Assembly: GCA_030068075.1 (NCBI GenBank) | Contig: CM057828.1 | Span: forward strand, 110,783,699-110,847,698 | Direction: 5' to 3' | Source: Paguma larvata | Taxonomy: Eukaryota; Chordata; Mammalia; Carnivora; Viverridae | Length of the DNA stretch: 64,000 nt | In this document: one piece after another, positions 35,616 through 48,501 of the stretch | Numbering within the stretch: the stretch's first letter is position 1 | How the letters are laid out: every line of letters starts with the position of its first letter | Made by a program: the position numbers and the translations under genes | The notes under the pieces: generated by a model | What the model saw: only the letters and a program-made list of their open reading frames with translations | What the model was told of the DNA's origin: nothing | Database searches by the model: none

Positions 35616-38600
35616 AGAAATAGCTATCCGAGTCCCTGCTTTAATTTTTTTTTTCAGTATGTGCCTATGAGTGGAGCTACAGGTTATATGGTAACTCTAT
35701 GTTTAACTTTCTGAGAAACTCCCAAACTGTTTCTCACGTTGGCTGAACCATTTCACGATCCCACTAGCAATAAATGGGGGTTCCAATTTCCCACTACCCT
35801 TGCCAGCACTTGTTATTTTTTTATTTTCTTTTTTTACAATAGCCACCCTAATGGGTGCAAAGCATATTCTCATTGGGGTTTTGATTTGCATTCCATACTC
35901 AATAATTTGGTGACCGAAGATAGGGATGGCTTGTCCTTTGAAATTTCAAAAGCTTGCCCTGGTCAACCAAACAGGGTGTGTGTGAAGCCTGTTTCCTGAC
36001 AAATCTCGGAGCTGCTCAGCGGGGATTCCATCTTGTAACTGTCACAACCACATAGCACACAGAGACTGATTGCAGTTGTAGAAAGGCAAACATCTGAATC
36101 AAGAAAGACACTTTGCACTCCAGTGGGCCAGATGAAGGGTTTCTTTTTTTAATACCGCAGCATCAGAGACCTGCCGTCTAGTGCAAACCAGGCAAATCAC
36201 CCATCAAGTCTGTGAAGATAGTTGAAATAGATTCTCAAATGGCTGAAAAGCTAGACAAAAGGTGACCATTGCAGGGTTTTCTGCTTTTTTGAGGGAAAAG
36301 CTGATTGCTCTGGCCTGACAGCAAGACCTGAAAATTATACCTGTGATAATTGGAAAGAGCTGTATGTGGACCGATCAATCAGAGAAGTTGCTTCTCCGGT
36401 GATTGGCCGATGGCAGCAGGCCCCTTTATACTCCTACATTAAAAGGCGACAGGACAACCGTGCATTCCTCTTTTGAACTTGATACATCAGAGACTTTCTC
36501 ATTGGTGACATTCAAGATGATGGCGCACCCCTGATGGGGGACTGATGGCAGAACGCTCAGGAGAGAAAGGGTGTGGCCAGTGTTCTTAAATACACCTTGG
36601 TAATGGGTGGTGAGCTGTCATGGTTATCTCTTTTGCATGTCCCTGAAGCCGACAACTATAATCAGTGTTGTGGAGATGGCGGTAAGAGCTCCTCAACTCT
36701 GGCTCCAGGGTCTAGTTGCCAGGCTCTGGTGAGGCTTCTCTAGTCAACACCAGTGAAAGTGCTGATGATGCTGGTCTAGGGATCTGACTTAGATAGTAGG
36801 TCAAGTAAGTATAAGAGCTTCTGGTTCACCGGCAGCAGAGTACAGAAAGGTACACATAAACTTTAGAGTGAGGGAGATATTACTATTCTAGGTGGGCTCT
36901 TTGAGTGTCTAAGGAAGGAAATTGCCAAGGGAAAGAATCTGATTAGTTTACTTAATCACCATCATCTCTGGGCAGAGCTTTTTTGTTTTGTTTTGTTTTT
37001 TTCCAGACCTTCCTGGATTTCTGGCCTAAATTGGCTAAGCTTGTGTCAGCTCACTGACCAGGTTCCCATTGGCTGTGGCGAGGGTGGGGAGGTGGGCCCC
37101 AGAGGGCTCAGTCACATGATATACAACATGGCTGCTCCTATTCAAATACCAGAGGGCAGTGGGCAGGAGGGTTTCTGGAGTATCACACCTACACTCATAG
37201 CTAACTCTGTACTCAGGAAAACCAGACACTAGGACTTCACATTTGTCTCCCATGCCTAAAACTTAGAATGGTTTCTTAAGATTATGAGAATTTGTTATAG
37301 AAAGAATTTAGCTCAGATCTTACTTGCACAATTATTCCCAATGATTCTTCATCATTTGTTTAATTTTTCAAATAACACCCCCATCCCAAAGAAAGAACAA
37401 GAGTAAAAATAATGTCCATATAAATCTCTTGGCAGAAAAGAAAATCTATAGGAGGGTTCCCTTAATGACTTACCTGTGTTGCGTAGTTCAGATGTCTTTC
37501 GAGTGAGTCCAGATCGAACTGATCCTCTTACTGTCCAGTGGTTCCATCTAATTGTCACTGAGTGAAAAAAAAATCCTGTTTTCCTTTCGGAATTCTCATC
37601 TTGTAAGAATCACCATGTTTCAAAGCATCACTTCCGTCTTCTTAAAGATCCTGTGTTGTTTCCCCTTCTCCCTCTTGCCTGTTCCCATCTTCGAAGAGCT
37701 GCAAGAATGGTGCCCTCCAGCCAGTTCCTGGGGCTCCGCAGCTTGGAATCCTCTTTAGCCCCTCCCTTCTCACCTCTCATTCCCTAACAGAGAGTCATCA
37801 CTTCGTGCCCTTTGAGCCCGTCCTTTTTGGCAACAATGTCCTTTCTGGGGCTTTATGATTGACCTTCCTCTACTCCCTCAGATTTTCCACACAAAGCCTG
37901 GAGAACAATCTGACATGAATCTCATGCAGATAGTCACTCTACTCCCTTCTTTGTGAACCTGTGGTAAAGCCTCTGTTGGATTCAAATCCTACATCACCCA
38001 CTTCCTGCATTAAATTCCTAATCCGATGCTTCCTGTCTGATCAACCCTCCCTCCCAGGTAGGACAGCTCCACCTCTGACCACTCGCAGTTCGCTGTGCTA
38101 GGCCTGCTCTACTCTCGGCCTTTCTACAGGCCACGGCTTCCTCTGGAAGGCTCCCCATCATCATTGCCCTGTGGGCCCCCTTCCATTCCAATTCCAGCAG
38201 CAATGCCCAGCCTGCACACACTGAGGCTTCCCTTTAACTCTCTCCTTTGGCTCAGCCCGTATCTTGTCTGTGGCACCTGCTACCAAGCTGGTTCCTTGAG
38301 CTCCTCTCCCAAGAGACCAGGACTCTGTCGGCTTACAGAAAGAGGAAAACAAATGCTCTTTTCACCAGGGTGGCCCTGCTTTAAAGTTGTACCACGTATT
38401 GTTCATAATCCAACGTCCCTGAAGAACAATCGAATGTATCCTCGACACGGCCCAAACCTCCTTACTGCTGACCATCCATAGTTCCCCAGGTGAAGGCAAA
38501 TGCTTCCTGAGGTCAAGTTTAAGAGGCATTTCGTTGCCTGAGAGGGATAAGACATTGTTGGCACCTAGTGAACTCATACCATGGACTAGTTAACCAAGTT

Positions 38601-38656
38601 AACTAGAGAGTAACAAATAAACTAGAAACAAGGGCCATTCTATTTTGACATTTTAT

Positions 38657-38866
38657 TTTATTTTATTTTATTTTTTAACTGTTTGTTTATCTTTGAGAGA
38701 GCGCAAGCAGGGGAGGGGCAAAGAGAGAGAAAGGGACAGAGGATCTGAAGCGGGCTCTGCACTGACGGCAGTGAGCCCGATGCGGGGCTCAAACTCACAA
38801 ACCGCGAGATCATGACCTGAACCAAAGTCGGATGCTCAAATAATAGGGGCACTGAACCAGGTGCCC
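38657..38866 (-). mobile_element. Can-SINE with rearranged head
   Basis: Antisense SINE with a (TTTTA)n tail and target-site copies CTATTTTGAYATTTT at 38640 and 38867. The head region is scrambled: the usual CGACTGAGCCACC is replaced by an inverted copy of the element's own end plus flank, making a hairpin at 38842-38871. Confidence 0.9.
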
Positions 38867-38871
38867 CTATT
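38842..38871. repeat. Perfect inverted repeat, 11-bp arms, 8-base loop
   Basis: AATAGGGGCAC at 38842-38852 and its complement GTGCCCCTATT at 38861-38871 flank TGAACCAG. The right arm is the SINE head plus flanking target bases; the left arm lies inside the SINE. Confidence 0.95.
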
Positions 38872-39899
38872 TTGATATTTTATACATCAGTCAGGAATCT
38901 TTTTTTGACTTAAAATGATAAAAACCCAGTTTGAACTAGCATGGCTATTATCAGAGATATAGTTGGATCATGGGGTTGAAGAAAGGGTGGAACAAAAAGT
39001 TGGGTAGGTAAAGGCATGGAGTTGAATCAGAACCTGGGATTCAAATGCCTGCAGGTACCATGGTGGTACTAGTGTGCCTCTAACTAGAAAAGAGACCAAT
39101 GTTGCAGAGACACGCCCCTGAGAAGATGGCACATAGCTGCTACATAGCAGCTTCCAGAATCAGCAGACCCGTGCTCAGAAGCTCTATCTAGTACTATCAC
39201 CTCCAGCCTCACCTGCAATTCTGTTGCAATAAAATGTTCTTTTAGTTTTCAGCAATATCAAATGTGTGCATGACAAAGATTTGGTGGACATGTCAAATTT
39301 ATTTGCTAATAATTTAAACGTGGCCGCATTTGTTTAAAATATTACATCTTTGAAGTCAAAGTGTAATTGTGTTTTTGCCTTTTTCTTAGAAATGAATAAT
39401 TCTGAATATATATTTATACATCTCACACAAAATGATGATGATAGAAACCTTTAAAAGTACCGTGGAGCAGATGGTAGTTTTAGAACAAAACAGATCCATT
39501 AGCTGTCAAATGCAGTTTCTCGAAGGATGAAAAATAGAGTCAGTTCTCAGGTAGTGCTAAGAAAAGCTCTCACTTATTCTAATCCCTTAGGATACGGATT
39601 CTTTTGTAAAAATCTTGCTATGGAAGGACTATGACAACTTGCTATTAAGAAATGTCACAAAATGCAAAAAAAAAGGGGGGGCTTCTGTTCAAACAGTCTG
39701 AAACTTAATTCAAAATGTGTTTTAAAATATGATGCAGTTGATTCCAGACCAATTCCGGTGCACATTTCCAGGGGTTTCCAGAAATGCATAGTTTTCCTGT
39801 CCCCATTTATAGAAATGTTTTCTCTCTTATATTAAGCATAAGAAGTAAGAATAAGGGAAAAAATAATCTCCTATTTTACAAAAAGTCGAGTTTTCTAGA

Positions 39900-40025
39900 A
39901 TTGGTGAAACCTTCAGAAGTCATTACAGATGAAGCAAATTACTTGTCTAGGGTCAGATAGTGGTTTAGAGGCAAAGCAGGTGCTGGAAACCAAGCATTCT
40001 CTCTGGTGCCTGCCCATCACCTCCA
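39900..40025 (-). mobile_element. MIR3-like fragment, antisense
   Basis: ACAGATGAAGCAAATTACTTGTCTAGGGTCAG with AAACCAAGCATTCTCTCTGG fits the antisense ancient SINE pattern. Confidence 0.5.
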
Positions 40026-40287
40026 CCCAATGCTGAGCAAGCATTTTCTAAAGGACCATTTCTATAAATAGTCTCTCATATTAGATTTTCTGCATATGTC
40101 TGTGTATGTAGATCTACTGAATGATTTGATAAAAGATTCTCAAACATTTTACATGACCACAAACAGCTGTCAAGATTTCAAATATATTTATTTATGGGTG
40201 TCTTGCTCTACTCAACAGAAACAGCAGAGCTCTTTGTGTACTCCAGCTATAAGCAGCCAGGAGAGCTTTAATATAATAGTTAAAGCT

Positions 40288-40498
40288 AGGGGGTGACTGA
40301 GTGGTTCAGTTGGTGAAGCGTCCGACTTCTGCTCAGGTCATGATCTTGGTTCACGAGTTTGAGCCCCGCGTCATGCTCTGTGCTAACAGCTTGGAGTCTG
40401 GAGCTTATTTGAGATTCTGTGTCTCTCTCTTTCTCTGCCCCTCCCCCACACATGATCTGTCTCTCTCAAAAATAAAATAAACATTAAAGTTTTTAAGT
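40288..40498 (+). mobile_element. Can-SINE
   Basis: Sense SINE, moderately diverged, with perfect 14-bp target-site copies TAATAGTTAAAGCT at 40274-40287 and 40499-40512. Confidence 0.93.
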
Positions 40499-42679
40499 TA
40501 ATAGTTAAAGCTCAAGTGTCTATTTGCTAAGCCATCCAATCTGTGTTTAAATAACTCAGTCCATAATTTTACATGGAAATCAAATGCAACTTCTGTCTTT
40601 CAGCCCTAACATAAGTCAGTACTGAATGAGAACAGAATTTAGGCACATAGACCATAAGAAAGAAAATATGCAATTGGATAAAACAGTTGTAAAGAGTCTG
40701 AAAATGTCTATTATTCATGAGGTAGGAGAGTAAATTCAATTAACTTCATATAAAATTATTTACACTCTGGAAACCAGAGTCACCCAGTTCATGTTCATTC
40801 TGCTTTCTGCCCTCACATGGTCTTCAGATTGATGTGCCCTCATATCTTTCCCCCACAAAAACAAAGTAAAAGTCCTCATACTTGACCTAGCAGTACACCC
40901 CAATCCTGATACTAGAAATACAGTATTAGGTACTAATACAGTACTGGAAATACAGAAATAGGTATTCTGCTACTCACTGGTGTCTTTTATTCCAGTTATA
41001 GAAACTTTTTTTGTTCGCAAATCTTCTGGTTTGTTTATGACCTCCAGTTCAGCTTTTACATGTTCACTATTTCAAGAGGAATAACTGATTGTCTTTTGGT
41101 ATGATCTAGACACTTGGCGTTAACGTCAGTCCTTCAAACAATGAAGTCAGACAAGGCTTAAATAAAATGATCCACTATAAAATGAGTACGTTGTGGCCCA
41201 ATTCCAGGCAGACCATCTGCCTAATATGCCACTATTTTTGCATGACTTCATATGGGTCTTTACACTTCAGCAAAGTATAGTTGTATTACTACATAGGTCC
41301 ATTCTTCCTTATCAAAAAAGATTCCTTCTAGTTCAAAAATTCTGTAATGAATAAAAGTCTTTGATGTCAATAAATTTACCATCAAGTTAGAGAAGACATT
41401 CTGGATTATAATATGGGACACAGGTTTTGCAGAAACTCTGAGAAGACAGAGGTCAGTGAGAGCCTTGTAATCACAAAAGGCTACTTGAAGGCAATGAAAT
41501 GCCCTCACAGGATGGGAAGTGGAAGGGCTTCCAAGTGAGGGGTGATACGTGTTATGAGGCAAAGAGATGAGAACCAAAGGCAGATGTGGGAAACTGTGTG
41601 TGTGAGTGGGAAATGATGGGTTGACCTTGAAGATGCCCTCCAATCACTGCAACTAAGTCAAAAGCCCTAATCTCTAGCTTCACCGATGACTCAGTTAACC
41701 TTAGAATAAGAGTGCCCATGAAGTTGCAGTGATGTTGCCTGATCTATTGGCTCCTGACTGCCTCCCCTGCTCACTTGTGCTGTAGGAATCTATGGCAGTG
41801 GATAGAACTTTGTTTACTCAAATTCTAACACCAATCTAGTCCACCCTCTAGAGAGCCTATTTGTTTAGATGAACTCCTTTGAAAGGTTAAAAATTGCAGT
41901 GACAAGGGGAATTGGATGGGATTTTATGGACAAAATATATAAATCTCTGTATCTCTATCAACCCTTTTGAAAAATGTAAAATTCAGAATTTTTTTTAGCA
42001 TCAAACTGTCACCAGAAAAATAAACCAGTATATTTTTTTAAAGAAATTTTCCTCAAGGAAGAACGAACATGTATAAAGTGCACAAAAGATGAACTGCCCA
42101 GAAAAACAATTAGAAACAACGTCTACTTATTGTCTGCCACTTTTTGAACATTGAACTTGTCCCTTCCACAAAGGACTGAGTTGTCCATTGGCAGACAAAT
42201 CAGTGCAAATGGTGTGTCAGCTGTGCAGGGCATTAACCCAAAGGGTGAGTTTTACTGACAGGGCAGAAAAGAGTCTACTACTGACTTCGAAACCAGCTGC
42301 ATTAGACAAATCAATCAAGAAGTCGCTTCTCTTGGTTTGCCTGCCAGATAATGTCAGTAGCCCAAGGTGAGAAGTTTAGTTATCTTAGCTTTGGATTTTC
42401 AACCATGAATTTGTGAGCTGAGAGTCACATTACAAATTAGGATCCTCGATTACTATCTAGCCTAGGTGTAAATCCAGTCCCACCATTGACAAAAGCTGCC
42501 CAGTGTTTTGTTTTGCTTTTTTTTCCCAACTGATAAAAGACATCCTTCCTTTTTAACCATGATCCTTCCCATAGCTCATATGTTGGATGAAGAGATAGGG
42601 GATATCCACATAGCTTTTTCCAACCAGTATACCTGAATTCTTTCCAGTGTGAGACACATGATCTAAAAATGTTCATATA

Positions 42680-42882
42680 AGGGCACCTGGGTGGCTCAGT
42701 CAGTTAACCGTCTGATTCTTGGTTTCAGCTCAGGTCATGATCTTAGAGTTGGTGAGATCAAGTCCCACATCAGGCTCTACACTGAGAGCACGAAGCCTGC
42801 TTGGGATTCACTGTCACCCCGTCTCTCTGCCCCTACCCTCCCCCCATCTCTCTCAAAAATAAATAAATAAACATTAAAAAAT
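42680..42882 (+). mobile_element. Can-SINE, first of a tandem pair
   Basis: Sense SINE directly followed by a second one. The target sequence AAAATGTTCA occurs before it (from 42665), between the two (from 42883) and, slightly changed, after the second (from 43112). Confidence 0.93.
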
Positions 42883-42893
42883 AAAAATGTTCA

Positions 42894-43111
42894 AGGCACC
42901 TAGGTGGCTCAGTCAGTTAAGCGTCCAGCTTTGGCTCAGGTCATGATCTTTCCGTTCAAGCCCCAAATCAGGCTCTGTGCTGACAGCTCAGAGCTTGGAG
43001 CCTGCTACAGATTCTGTGTCTCCCTCTCTCTATGCCCCTCACCTGTGTTCTCTGTCTCTCTCTCTCTCAAAAATAAACAAAACATTTTACAAATTAAAAT
43101 AAAAAATAAAC
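42894..43111 (+). mobile_element. Can-SINE, second of a tandem pair
   Basis: Sense SINE inserted immediately behind its neighbour. The shared AAATGTTCATATA target sequence recurs at 43112-43126, so it used the same target or the first copy's duplication. Confidence 0.93.
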
Positions 43112-44454
43112 AGAAATGTTCATATACTTCTTATCAACAAAGAAATTCAAGTGACCCAAGAAGTGAGAAATAATTTTCTAAAAAGTATATTGCTATATTT
43201 CTCTCCTCAGAAAAAAACAGAGCAAACTTCTTAGTTTTGGAGATTTTTATGTATTGCTAAGAACTCCTGCTGTTACCTGTCAGAAGAGCAGGGTAGGTAT
43301 AGAGGACTGAGTCTCAGCCTTGGGGTCTGGAGACTTGGGCAGAAAGCCTGATTCTTCTGAATTAGAGTCACCTCTATGATGGAGGAAGCCATATTCCCCA
43401 TTGGTGACATGGAGTCATACTCCAGGCTCTCCACTCCCGCACACGCTATACCCCAGGCACCAGGCAAGGAGGTATCTCGCTGTCAAGTCTGGGAGGAACT
43501 GAACACAGCTTCAGTACCTTCTTTCTCTCTCTCCCTGAATCTCCCAGTCATTATACACATGGTCAGTCCTCAAGGCGGGGGTGGGGGGTGGCTCATATTT
43601 CAGCAGCAACACTGTCGGAAGCTGAAAGTAGGTCTAATTTAGGGGCATGGTATTAAGCCCACCTGGCCAGTAGACTAAAACCACTTTCTCCAATATCATT
43701 TGATCAGTAACACATCTGCCTGACTCAACTGGTTCTGAAATGTGGGAGAGGTATAGTCAGGGGAGCTTTTTCCTTCATCCCTATTCAAAAAGACCCAGCA
43801 TGGTACCTTGCTTAAAATTAATGAAGATAAATTCCACTCTTTATCTTTTTGTGGAAAAGAGCAAAGGTGTCTGAGGGTGAACTTATAAATAGGCATTTTG
43901 AAACAGTTGATCTAGCTTCAAATACCCAAAGACAGATCATTAGTATTAAAATAGAAAATGGCAGGATTTCTCCCCATGGGAAGTTCAGGATAAAACCGTC
44001 ACCATTAGGAGTGCCGGAATACAACTCTGTTCTCAGTCTGTTGGTCTCAGCCAAAGCTGGAGGAATCCTCACTGCAGGCCTTCGGGTTTGTTTGTTTACT
44101 TAGAGCAAGTGGAGAGATCTGCCAGCTCAGTGTTCGGGTTTTAAATCAAATAGTTTGGAAGATAGCAAGATAAAGGCCCCGATTCAATTTTAGTTTTTCT
44201 CTTTAAAAATAAATAAATAAATAAAATAAAGTTTAAAAAACACTGTGATTCAAAAGCAGGAGCTAGATGAAGTTCATTTGGTTCCCAGGCCTTGATCTCC
44301 CTCTCAAGAAGGGAGGTAGTGTCTAAAAGTTAATGCTCATTAAACCCAAATCAAGAAGGGTTTTCCCCCCTCTTCAGGGCAAGTTTTAGAAACCAATCAT
44401 GACAAAAGGGCTCTGGTTCCTAAACTCCTTTTTAGCTTCTGTGATGGAAATAGC

Positions 44455-44605
44455 ACTCTGGGGTGTAATAGACTGACCACTGGAATGGGAGTCAAGAGAC
44501 TGGAATTTTCCTAAAACATTCCGTGTCCTTGATAAGTCTCTTTCCCTCTCTGCATCATGGTTTCCCCATCTGTGAAGTGAAGTGCTGGGTGGCTTCCTTC
44601 CATTG
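44455..44605 (+). mobile_element. MIR3-like fragment
   Basis: CTGGAATGGGAGTCAAGAGAC, then TTGATAAGTCTCTTTCCC and CCCCATCTGTGAAGTGAAG run in MIR order. Confidence 0.6.
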
Positions 44606-45136
44606 ATGGTGAGGCTGGGCCTCTACCTCCAGCTGCCTCTAACTGGCGAGCGGAACGGAACCGCAGTGGTGTCGGTGGACAGCTACCTGCGAGGGAGCAG
44701 GAGGAGCATCCGTCTCTCAGCATCTTGAACAGCACCTCTTCTCGCTTTGCTTCGTCTGGCTGCCCTATTTGGCAGCCACTTGCAAAGCCACTGCTGTGCC
44801 TCCATCTGTCGAATCTCAGTGGAACATCAGGGATGAGGGGTGTGAAATGTGGATGCTCCTTCCATATTTTTTTAGCTGCTGCTAATGGCTGTCTAGGGAC
44901 AGAAACGTTGAAGACCTTTTTGGAAGTTCCTTCTGAAATACATAAAAATATCTAGAGTTTGCTGGGTAATTGTTTTGTAGAATATAGGCTGGCCACCACC
45001 ATTTTTGTAGCCAGTGTTGCTGTCCGATTTATCCGAGAGTGAAAAGTCATTGTGGATGAGTTAATCCGTCAGAATAGAGCAGCAGGTGCCAGCTGCCTAG
45101 AAAACAGCAAGACTTTTCTGTACTTGGAGGCTTTTA

Positions 45137-45140
<4 letters not shown>

Positions 45141-45182
<42 letters not shown>
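45141..45182. repeat. (AC)21 microsatellite
   Basis: Uninterrupted AC dinucleotides. Confidence 0.95.
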
Positions 45183-45184
<2 letters not shown>

Positions 45185-46321
45185 CAGCTCTGCTCTATAA
45201 AAGTTATTCACGATATATGGAAACACAATTGTTTCAACCTAAATTCAAAACGACTGGCTTATTTTGTTCCCAATTATATTTATGAAAATGGTTAAAAGAA
45301 TGTCTGGGTCCCAGTCGTCAACATCAATGATCGGTAACGTGGTTAACTTTTACTAACAACTAGAAAATATGTTGACATTTTCCTTCTCAACCTAGTGGGT
45401 ACTTATTTAACTAAGTGTTATCTTCTTTAATTTAGGGATATCAGCTGAAAAGCTGCTCTTCCGGCAGTGTGATAAATGGTGTTCTGTACATTCCTTTGAT
45501 TCCAAAGCCAATGACGCTAAAATTACCCCAAGAATAAATCAAGGTGCAAAACTCATCCTGCAGGAACGTTTTAGGAGAAATCTTTGCACACACGATAGGA
45601 AACCACAGAGGGATGTGGATAGAAGAGGGAGTTAAAAAAAGAAAAATGTGAACATTCGACATCTTATCCTTGTCTACTCCTAAATCCCTTTCCATGCTCA
45701 ACCAAAGGTCCTATCAGATCACGAGAAGCAGGACCCCAGAAACAGAAAATCAAGCACAACTGTAGGGAATGTGGCTCATCCCAGCCTCTGGGACACAGCT
45801 GTCCTCACTAGGCAGAAGGGTGGGCCATGATTAGCTCACTGTCTGTTAGCTTCTGCTCTAATTCACATGCTATTGATAAATAAGATCAGGGCAAGGGAGG
45901 GAATTAGAGCCAGGCCCCAGGCGAGATTAGAAATGGCGGCATGGTGCAGACACAGCCCTAGAGAATGGGGAGCATTGGCCTGGCCCTCCAAGCTGGGCGG
46001 GGCCACATTCATTCATCTCCTTACGAGACCACAGGTGCAGAGGCTTGTCTTCATCTTCATGGCTAAACAAAAGCATTACAACTCTGGAGGAGTAACAATA
46101 TGGTGACTTAAAGATGACTGGTACATTTGCGAGCAGCTCTGCAATCTGATTTCTGACAGTTGTTTGGCATAATTAAAAGATCACTAAACAGCGCTAAGAA
46201 AAAACTGTTCAAAAATAGATGCGATTCTGGATGAGATTCTAATGGCATAATGGAATTTCTGTTTAAATTTATCTTTAAAGGAAGTTCCTGTCAAAAGGAG
46301 GGGGTGCTAACACATGGGAAC

Positions 46322-46329
46322 TGACGTCA
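46322..46329. promoter_or_regulatory. Full palindromic CRE motif
   Basis: TGACGTCA, the consensus CREB/ATF site, stands in repeat-free DNA about 23 kb upstream of the JCAD promoter. A single motif proves little. Confidence 0.3.
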
Positions 46330-47032
46330 AATTTTCTCGGACGAGTGTAGGAGTTAAGAAGGTAGAAAGGCATGGAAAGCTATTTGAATGTCCTCATGAT
46401 GGCAATAACCATGTCTGAAACTCCAGTAAGTTCTTCTCAACCTACTTTAGGTCTAAAATCACAGAGGACATTTTCTACAACACAGAGGGATCCTCTGGAA
46501 GGAGAGAAAAAAGAGTGGAACATGGAGACAGGGGCTGGGCAGGGGTTGGGGAATGGGTAGTTGTACGTGGAGATCCAACTAGGGCTATGATCGCAGGAAG
46601 ACTGTGGGAGTCTCCACAGTCATCGAAACCATCACAACCACCCCTCCCTCCCCGACTCAACCCCCAGGCCCTGCAAACAGGAGCCAACAGGCCCATTGGT
46701 GGGAAGAAACGCCTGAGGTCTCTCCTCATGGGCACCTGAACTCATGGCCAACATTCTGAGCAAAAGCCTCCCCTCTGAGCACAAAGTCCAGTGCCGTAGG
46801 TCACACGGTCCCCTGCTGTGAGTGGCTCCTAGGCTTCAAAAAGAAGCCTCATCCTTCCTGAGGGCAGGAATAATAGCAGTGGCAGCGCCATGACATTGGA
46901 TGCGGGGCATTTGCAGATTGTTCCTGGTTTGGACTCTCTGTGAACAACCCCCAAAACCCTGTGACATGTAATAATTTGTTCTGCTGAGGCACGGACTAGA
47001 ATGGCCCGAAAGCAGTTGTCTGGGGTGAGGGC

Positions 47033-47086
47033 AAGCCACTTAGCTGACAACCAGCTTAGAAGCCACTTAGCTGACAACCAGCTTAG
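47033..47086. repeat. Perfect 27-bp tandem duplication
   Basis: The unit beginning AAGCCACTTAGCTGACAACC and ending AGCTTAG is present twice without a difference, 47033-47059 and 47060-47086. Identity suggests a recent event. Confidence 0.95.
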
Positions 47087-47993
47087 CTCACTGCTTGGCA
47101 TCTGCGTTTCAACTCAGGTTTCGCCATTTTTTCTGCTCAGGAACTCTCACGAGGCGCTACTGAAAGTGTTCTGCTGCGGGAAAAGGTCTGTAAAGAAAGC
47201 CAATGATGTATGCGGATTTTGAGAGTTAAAAGTACAAAATGCTCCAAGTGAACCATGGGTTTTCACCAGAAAATAGATGGTTTTGATAAATTATAAAATA
47301 ATGGAAGGTATATACTACGGAAGGAATTCAAATTCATATGTACAGATATGCCAAGGTCCCGGATGTTAAGTCTACTGTACTTTCTGATTTTGAGAAGTGA
47401 AAGGCCTCTGCTCTGATCTACATCCTGAGACCAAGTAATAAAAGGAATCCGCCTTCAGCCAAAACTAAGGTGTCACGCTCGCTGGCCGTGGTTTAAATGT
47501 TACTCAAATCCACAGATGGTCTCCTACTCCCTCCATGTGGGACTCAATGGCATGCTCATTCTAGAATGACTTTTTGGTGTCCATATATTAGGGCTGCTAA
47601 CAAGCCCATTGTTTTCCACATCTGGGCACCCATGTCAGTTTGGATTATTTAGAATTGGCAACTCAGTGAAATCATTGGTGCATATAAGCTGCATGTGGAC
47701 AGGTGTGAGACAGACAGAAGGCCCACAGCTGGCCCTATCAGGACTATGGGACAAATGGATAAAGGGGCTGGGCGTGGTGCTGAGTATTTGCAAGTAGGAC
47801 GGCTGAGTGACTTGCATCCTTCAGTTGCTGCAAATACCTCCTGAACTCCAGCCCCTTGTATGTAGCCATCTTGGATTATCAGGACAGTCCTCTGACACTC
47901 AGGCCTTAAATCTAGTGGCAGCACCAAAGCCGAGGGAGCCCCAGCAACAGAATATGGCTTTGAGATTCAGCAACTACTTGGAGGTCAAGTTTC

Positions 47994-48209
47994 TTTTTTA
48001 TTTTCAATGTTTATTTATTTTTATTTATTTCGAGAGAGGGATAATGTGCATGAATTGGGGTGGGCAGTGGGCAGAGAGAGAGAATCCCAAGCAGTCTTGT
48101 GCTGTCAGTACAGAGCCCTATGTGGGGCTTGATCTCATGAACTGTGAGATCATGACCTGAGCCGAAATTGAGTCGGACACTTAAGCAACTGAGCCACTCA
48201 GACGTCCCA
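47994..48209 (-). mobile_element. Can-SINE
   Basis: Antisense SINE with target-site copies GGAGGWCAAGTTTC at 47980-47993 and 48210-48223. Confidence 0.93.
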
Positions 48210-48287
48210 GGAGGACAAGTTTCCTTAATAAGTATCTCCAAAGCAAACTCTAAACTGGTTGGTTGTGTAGAATATTGGGTTATTGGC

Positions 48288-48501
48288 AGTGCACCTTGGT
48301 GGCTCAGTCGGTTGAGCGTCTGACTTTGGCTTGGGTCATGATCTCCCAGTTCATGAGTTCAAGCCCCACATGGGTCCCTGTGCTAACAGCTCAGAGCCTG
48401 GATCCTGCTTCTGATTCTGTGTCTCCCTCTGTCTCTGCCCCTCCTCTGCTTGCACTCTGTCACTCTCTCAAAAATAAACATTTTTAAAAAATTAAAAAAA
48501 A
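48288..48501 (+). mobile_element. Can-SINE with perfect 19-bp target-site duplication
   Basis: Sense SINE flanked by identical AGAATATTGGGTTATTGGC copies at 48269-48287 and 48502-48520. The SINE body is moderately diverged although the duplication is intact. Confidence 0.95.

Larger units (their letters stand above)
34965..35912 (-). mobile_element. Old LINE-1 (L1M type) 3' fragment, split by a SINE
   Basis: The plus strand shows the antisense L1M 3' end in order: TTCAGTAGCATTAAGTACATTC, then the CCAATAATTCCCCACTC stretch, the TGGCTCATTTCACTTCGCAT stretch, the TTGTTTATCCATTCGTCTGT stretch, and after the nested SINE the GGAGCTACAGGTTATATGGTAA and TTTTGATTTGCATTCC stretches. Confidence 0.9.

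Noticed and set aside
47390..47510. Possible second LTR fragment (AATAAAAGGAATCCGCCTTCAG)
   Set aside because: Only a polyadenylation-like motif and a T/C-rich neighbour suggest it; no ends, CCAAT or target duplication could be seen.
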